This document shows, in pieces, positions 13,872-16,326 of a DNA stretch of 16,326 nucleotides. The notes below the pieces were generated by a model, which was not told the DNA's origin, did not search any database, and saw nothing but the letters and a program-made list of their open reading frames with translations. This stretch comes from DASCNA01 sp036011305 (lineage in GTDB: Bacteria > Verrucomicrobiota > Lentisphaeria > Victivallales > GWF2-38-69): positions 1 to 16,326 of the forward strand of contig DASCNA010000163.1 in assembly GCA_036011305.1 (NCBI GenBank), written 5' to 3'. Position 1 is the stretch's first letter; every line of letters begins with the position of its first letter. The translations under genes and the position numbers were made by a program.

Positions 13872-14744
13872 ATGAATAAATGCAAAAGATTTAGGGATTT
13901 AGTTGATCATCCCGAAATTTTATTAATGCCATGCTGTTATGACAGTCTGTCAGCTAAAGTTTTTGAATCTATCGGTTTTAAAGCAATTGGCGCTGCAGGA
14001 TACGGAGTGACCGGAAGTTGTTTAGGAAAACCAGATATTGGTTTATTGAGCGGTATGGAACTTGTGAATCAGTATAAAAATATTTGTGCATCAGTGGATA
14101 TTCCTGTTTTTGTTGATATTGATACAGGTTACGGAGATGTAAACAATGTTATAAGAATCGTTCAGGAAGTAGAAAAAATAGGAGCAGCAGGACTGTTCAT
14201 TGAAGATCAGAAATGGCCTAAAAGATGTGGGCATATGGACGGCAAGGAAGTTGTAGCGGTTGAAGAATATATTCCTAAGCTGAAAGCGGCTCTATGGGCG
14301 AGAAAAAATCCTGATTTTGTGATTATGGCCAGAACTGATGCAGCTTCGGTCTTAGGAGTTGATGAAGCTGTAATGAGAGCAAAGCTGTATTGTAAAGCCG
14401 GAGCTGATATGCTTTTTGTAGAGGCTTTGGACAATGTTGAAGATATGAAGAAAGTTAATAATGTTTTAAAAGAATTAAATAAACCAAGTATGGCCAATAT
14501 GGTTGAAGGCGGAAAAACTCCTTTGATTAAATCTTCAGATTTAAATAAATATGGATATAGTCTTGTGGCTTACCCGTGTTCGGCAGTTTATACAGCTGTC
14601 AAGGCGCTGAGTCAGATGGGAGAGAATCTATTGAAAAACGGTTCAACAGAAAACTCTCAGAATACCATGCTTAACTTTGATGAATATAATAAGTTTATTG
14701 GCTTGGATCATATAAGAAACAGGGAGAGATTATTTTTTGAATAA
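13872..14744 (+). CDS. Isocitrate lyase / PEP mutase superfamily enzyme
   Basis: A 290-residue TIM-barrel enzyme that makes or breaks C-C or P-C bonds next to an enol/oxo acid. V-D-I-D-T-G-Y-G at 81-88 supplies the Mg-binding Asp 82 and 84, Glu 111 follows in F-I-E-D-Q, and K-R-C-G-H at 117-121 holds the catalytic Cys 119 of lyases. R154 (M-A-R-T-D) and M-V-E-G-G-K-T-P at 210-217 are typical. The K-R-C-G-H loop argues for a lyase (2-methylisocitrate, 2,3-dimethylmalate) rather than a phosphonomutase, but substrate is not settled and no propionate or phosphonate genes are nearby. It starts at ATG 13872 with only a weak GAG nearby as ribosome site. It is separated from the radical SAM gene by 117 bases, so it may have its own promoter. 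Confidence 0.88.
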   Translation: MNKCKRFRDLVDHPEILLMPCCYDSLSAKVFESIGFKAIGAAGYGVTGSCLGKPDIGLLSGMELVNQYKNICASVDIPVFVDIDTGYGDVNNVIRIVQEVEKIGAAGLFIEDQKWPKRCGHMDGKEVVAVEEYIPKLKAALWARKNPDFVIMARTDAASVLGVDEAVMRAKLYCKAGADMLFVEALDNVEDMKKVNNVLKELNKPSMANMVEGGKTPLIKSSDLNKYGYSLVAYPCSAVYTAVKALSQMGENLLKNGSTENSQNTMLNFDEYNKFIGLDHIRNRERLFFE

Positions 14745-14875
14745 TTTAAGTAACTCTAAAAAGTTTATATAAGTATTAGCCGTTTATTTAATTGTATATG
14801 CTAATAATACTGGTATGTTAATACTAGAATTAATATTCGTTTATATCTAAGTTCTGTGTATGAAGGAATATATTT

Positions 14876-15271
14876 ATGATATATACAAACAGTGAAAAAA
14901 ATTATATATATTTGTGCCTAATTGCAGGTATATTACTTTTCTTCTTATCTATAGTTTTGGAGTATTTTATAAATGTAACTTCATATGTTGCATTGCACCC
15001 TGATAATATTACTAATCTTTTGTTCGACACAAGTTTCTTGATCACTCTTTTACTTATTGGATTACTCTATTTTAATTCAAAAGGATTATTTAGAGCTTAT
15101 AAACGAGGGAGGAAAATCAGTAAATTTATTTTAGCAGAAGTTGTGATTATCATTTATCTGGCTTTATTTAATCCGGTGATAAGTTACAATTTTTTTGACA
15201 GTGTTTGGATTATACTTGAATTTCTGGCCTGTGTCTTTTTTATATTTTATTTTATATCAATTATAGAGTAA
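14876..15271 (+). CDS. Small four-helix membrane protein of unknown function
   Basis: I do not recognise a family for this 131-residue protein. Four hydrophobic helices at about 10-32, 47-66, 82-99 and 108-129 are joined by short loops. The loop at 69-83 is strongly basic (K-G-L-F-R-A-Y-K-R-G-R-K), so by the positive-inside rule it faces the cytoplasm with both ends inside. There are few conserved-looking motifs. GAAGGA ends 8 bases before the ATG, supporting the start. It stands alone, with 131 bases before it and 234 after it, so its neighbours say little. Confidence 0.65.
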   Translation: MIYTNSEKNYIYLCLIAGILLFFLSIVLEYFINVTSYVALHPDNITNLLFDTSFLITLLLIGLLYFNSKGLFRAYKRGRKISKFILAEVVIIIYLALFNPVISYNFFDSVWIILEFLACVFFIFYFISIIE

Positions 15272-15505
15272 AAATACTGCAGTTTCTGTACTGATTGAAT
15301 ATTCCTTCTAAAATCAAATATTGAAGTTTCTTACTATCTATCGTTCAAGTATTTTCTGGCTACTATTGATAAGTTTTTTCTGAAAAACCTTTTCAGCGAT
15401 ACACTTGTTGTAGCAGCAGGAGGTGTTTTATGATAAAATTATTTTATACTTAGTGTGTAAGGGTATTATTCATAACATTTCTATAATAGAAACAAGGAGA
15501 AGGAT
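15272..15505 (+). other. Intergenic region with a possible coding remnant and a 7-codon mini-ORF
   Basis: A frame open for 44 codons (15299-15430, stop 15431-15433) has no ATG/GTG/TTG start and may be a gene remnant or chance. Its stop overlaps an ATG at 15430 preceded by an excellent AGGAGGT site (15418-15424). That ATG opens a 7-codon frame ending at 15453. Near the right end lies the 15478-15492 palindrome and an AAGGAG site (15494-15499) for the ATPase gene. Confidence 0.4.
15478..15492 (+). promoter_or_regulatory. Palindrome over a -10 box before the P-type ATPase gene
   Basis: TTTCTAT-A-ATAGAAA is a perfect 7-base inverted repeat around one base, and contains TATAAT at 15482-15487. A start near 15494 would leave a 12-base leader carrying the AAGGAG site. 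The -35 region is poor, so this might be an activated or repressed promoter. Assignment as operator is inference. Confidence 0.4.
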
Positions 15506-16326
15506 ATGGCTGAAGATCTTATTAATAAAGAAATTGCAGAAAATACGAAACCTGCAGAACTGCTAGAAAGGCTGGGAGTAGATGATAAAACAGGCCTTTC
15601 AGAAAGTGAAGTAGCCAATCGACAGAATGAATATGGGCTTAACGAAATTGAGGAAAAGAAACAGAGTGCTCTGGCTAAATTTTTAAAAAACTTCTGGGGG
15701 CCGATTCCGTTAATGATCGAAGCTGCGGCAGTATTGAGTGCAATATCTGCTGATTGGAATGATTTTTCAGTTATAGTTTTTCTGCTTTTGATAAATGCAT
15801 GTATTGACTTTTTTCAGACAAGAAAGGCTGATAGCGCCATTTCAGCTCTAAAGGCCAGTCTTGCAAGTAAATCAAAAGTTTTTCGAGATAGTAAATGGAG
15901 CGAAGTTGATGCTAAAGAACTTGTGCCTGGTGATATTATAAGAATCAGGCTTGGAGATATACTCCCAGCAGATATTAAACTTCTTAAAGGTGATTATATA
16001 TTAATCGATGAGGCAGCACTGACAGGAGAATCCTTGCCGGTAGAAAAACATGTTGGAGATGTTGCGTATTCAGGCGCAATAGCAAAACAGGGGGAAATGA
16101 ATGCAGTGGTTTATGGAACTGCATTAAATACTTTTTTTGGAAGAACAGCAAAATTAGTGGCTGAGGCAAAAACAAAAAGTCATTTTCAGGAAGCAGTAGT
16201 AAAAATAGGGCAGTACTTAATTGCTCTGAATTTTCTGCTGGTGGCAATAGTTATTCTTGATGCGATTTTTTTCGGCCCCCATGATATTAACTGGTGGAGA
16301 GAGGTAACGTTCTGTCTTGTTTTAAC
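15506..16326 (+). CDS. P-type (P3A-like) proton-pumping ATPase, N-terminal part
   Basis: This gene runs off the right edge: 273 residues are visible of an expected 800 or so. Residues 10-60 are the cation-transporter N-terminal domain (G-L-S-E-S-E-V-A-N-R, Y-G-L-N-E-I at 43-48). F-W-G-P-I-P-L-M-I-E-A-A-A-V-L-S at 63-78 is the transmembrane segment characteristic of plasma-membrane H+-ATPases, and V-P-G-D-I-I at 140-145 with A-L-T-G-E-S-L-P-V at 171-179 is the actuator (dephosphorylation) site. S-G-A-I-A-K-Q-G-E-M and Y-G-T-A-L-N-T-F-F-G-R at 189-213 also match this subfamily. The D-K-T-G phosphorylation site lies outside the window. It would pump protons out at the cost of ATP, a role in pH homeostasis or charging the membrane. 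AAGGAG lies 6 bases before the ATG. A minus-strand frame inside it (15984-16247) is an antisense shadow. Confidence 0.92.
   Translation, partial: MAEDLINKEIAENTKPAELLERLGVDDKTGLSESEVANRQNEYGLNEIEEKKQSALAKFLKNFWGPIPLMIEAAAVLSAISADWNDFSVIVFLLLINACIDFFQTRKADSAISALKASLASKSKVFRDSKWSEVDAKELVPGDIIRIRLGDILPADIKLLKGDYILIDEAALTGESLPVEKHVGDVAYSGAIAKQGEMNAVVYGTALNTFFGRTAKLVAEAKTKSHFQEAVVKIGQYLIALNFLLVAIVILDAIFFGPHDINWWREVTFCLVL

Noticed and set aside
14774..14806. TATTAGC/GCTAATA inverted repeat after the isocitrate lyase-like gene
   Set aside because: The loop is 19 bases of AT-rich sequence and no T-run follows, so a terminator call is not supported; similar repeats are expected by chance in this composition.
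15363..15400. Hairpin CTGAAAA-ACC-TTTTCAG after a T-run
   Set aside because: The T-run precedes the stem on the + strand and becomes an A-run on the minus strand, so it does not form an intrinsic terminator in either direction.
15984..16247. 87-codon minus-strand frame
   Set aside because: It lies wholly inside the P-type ATPase gene, whose motifs (TGES, FWGPIP) are unmistakable.

Overview
The window is AT-rich throughout and carries compact bacterial genes that use the standard code, with TGA working as a stop. The envelope looks Gram-negative in type: there are two lipoprotein signal peptides and a periplasmic-adaptor/ABC exporter operon. Hybrid-cluster protein (Hcp) with an Rrf2 regulator suggests an anaerobic or microaerophilic lifestyle with exposure to nitrosative stress. 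The phylum cannot be fixed from sequence alone. No tRNA, rRNA, CRISPR array, transposase or integrase was seen.

Region 1 (1-3671, + strand): a good sigma70-type promoter drives a tightly packed operon. It encodes a lipoprotein HlyD-like adaptor, a single-domain ABC ATPase, an ABC-2 permease and a small secreted beta-rich protein. Region 2 (3782-6404): a minus-strand regulator made of an XRE helix-turn-helix and four PAS domains, with no kinase, GGDEF or other effector. It is flanked on both sides by + strand genes for two related secreted proteins (the end of region 1, and the lipoprotein at 5958-6404). The 340-base gap between the regulator and the lipoprotein gene is rich in signals: a promoter in each direction, a dyad over the regulator's promoter, and an iterated motif around a near-perfect palindrome.

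Region 3 (6569-10732, minus strand): an Rrf2-type Fe-S regulator gene directly followed by hcp. This pair is closed by a strong intrinsic terminator, after which comes a separate six-hairpin glycosidase gene (glucoamylase/debranching type). Region 4 (10893-13754, + strand): a membrane-bound HAMP-SpoIIE phosphatase, a cytidine deaminase and a small radical SAM protein form a likely operon. Region 5 (13872-16326, + strand): an isocitrate lyase/PEP mutase family enzyme, a four-helix membrane protein, and the first 273 residues of a P3A-type proton-pumping ATPase that runs off the window.

The most unusual part is the XRE-PAS4 regulator with its two flanking paralogous secreted proteins and structured intergenic DNA. 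The Rrf2-Hcp unit with an atypical cysteine pattern comes next. The rest is ordinary chromosomal content.
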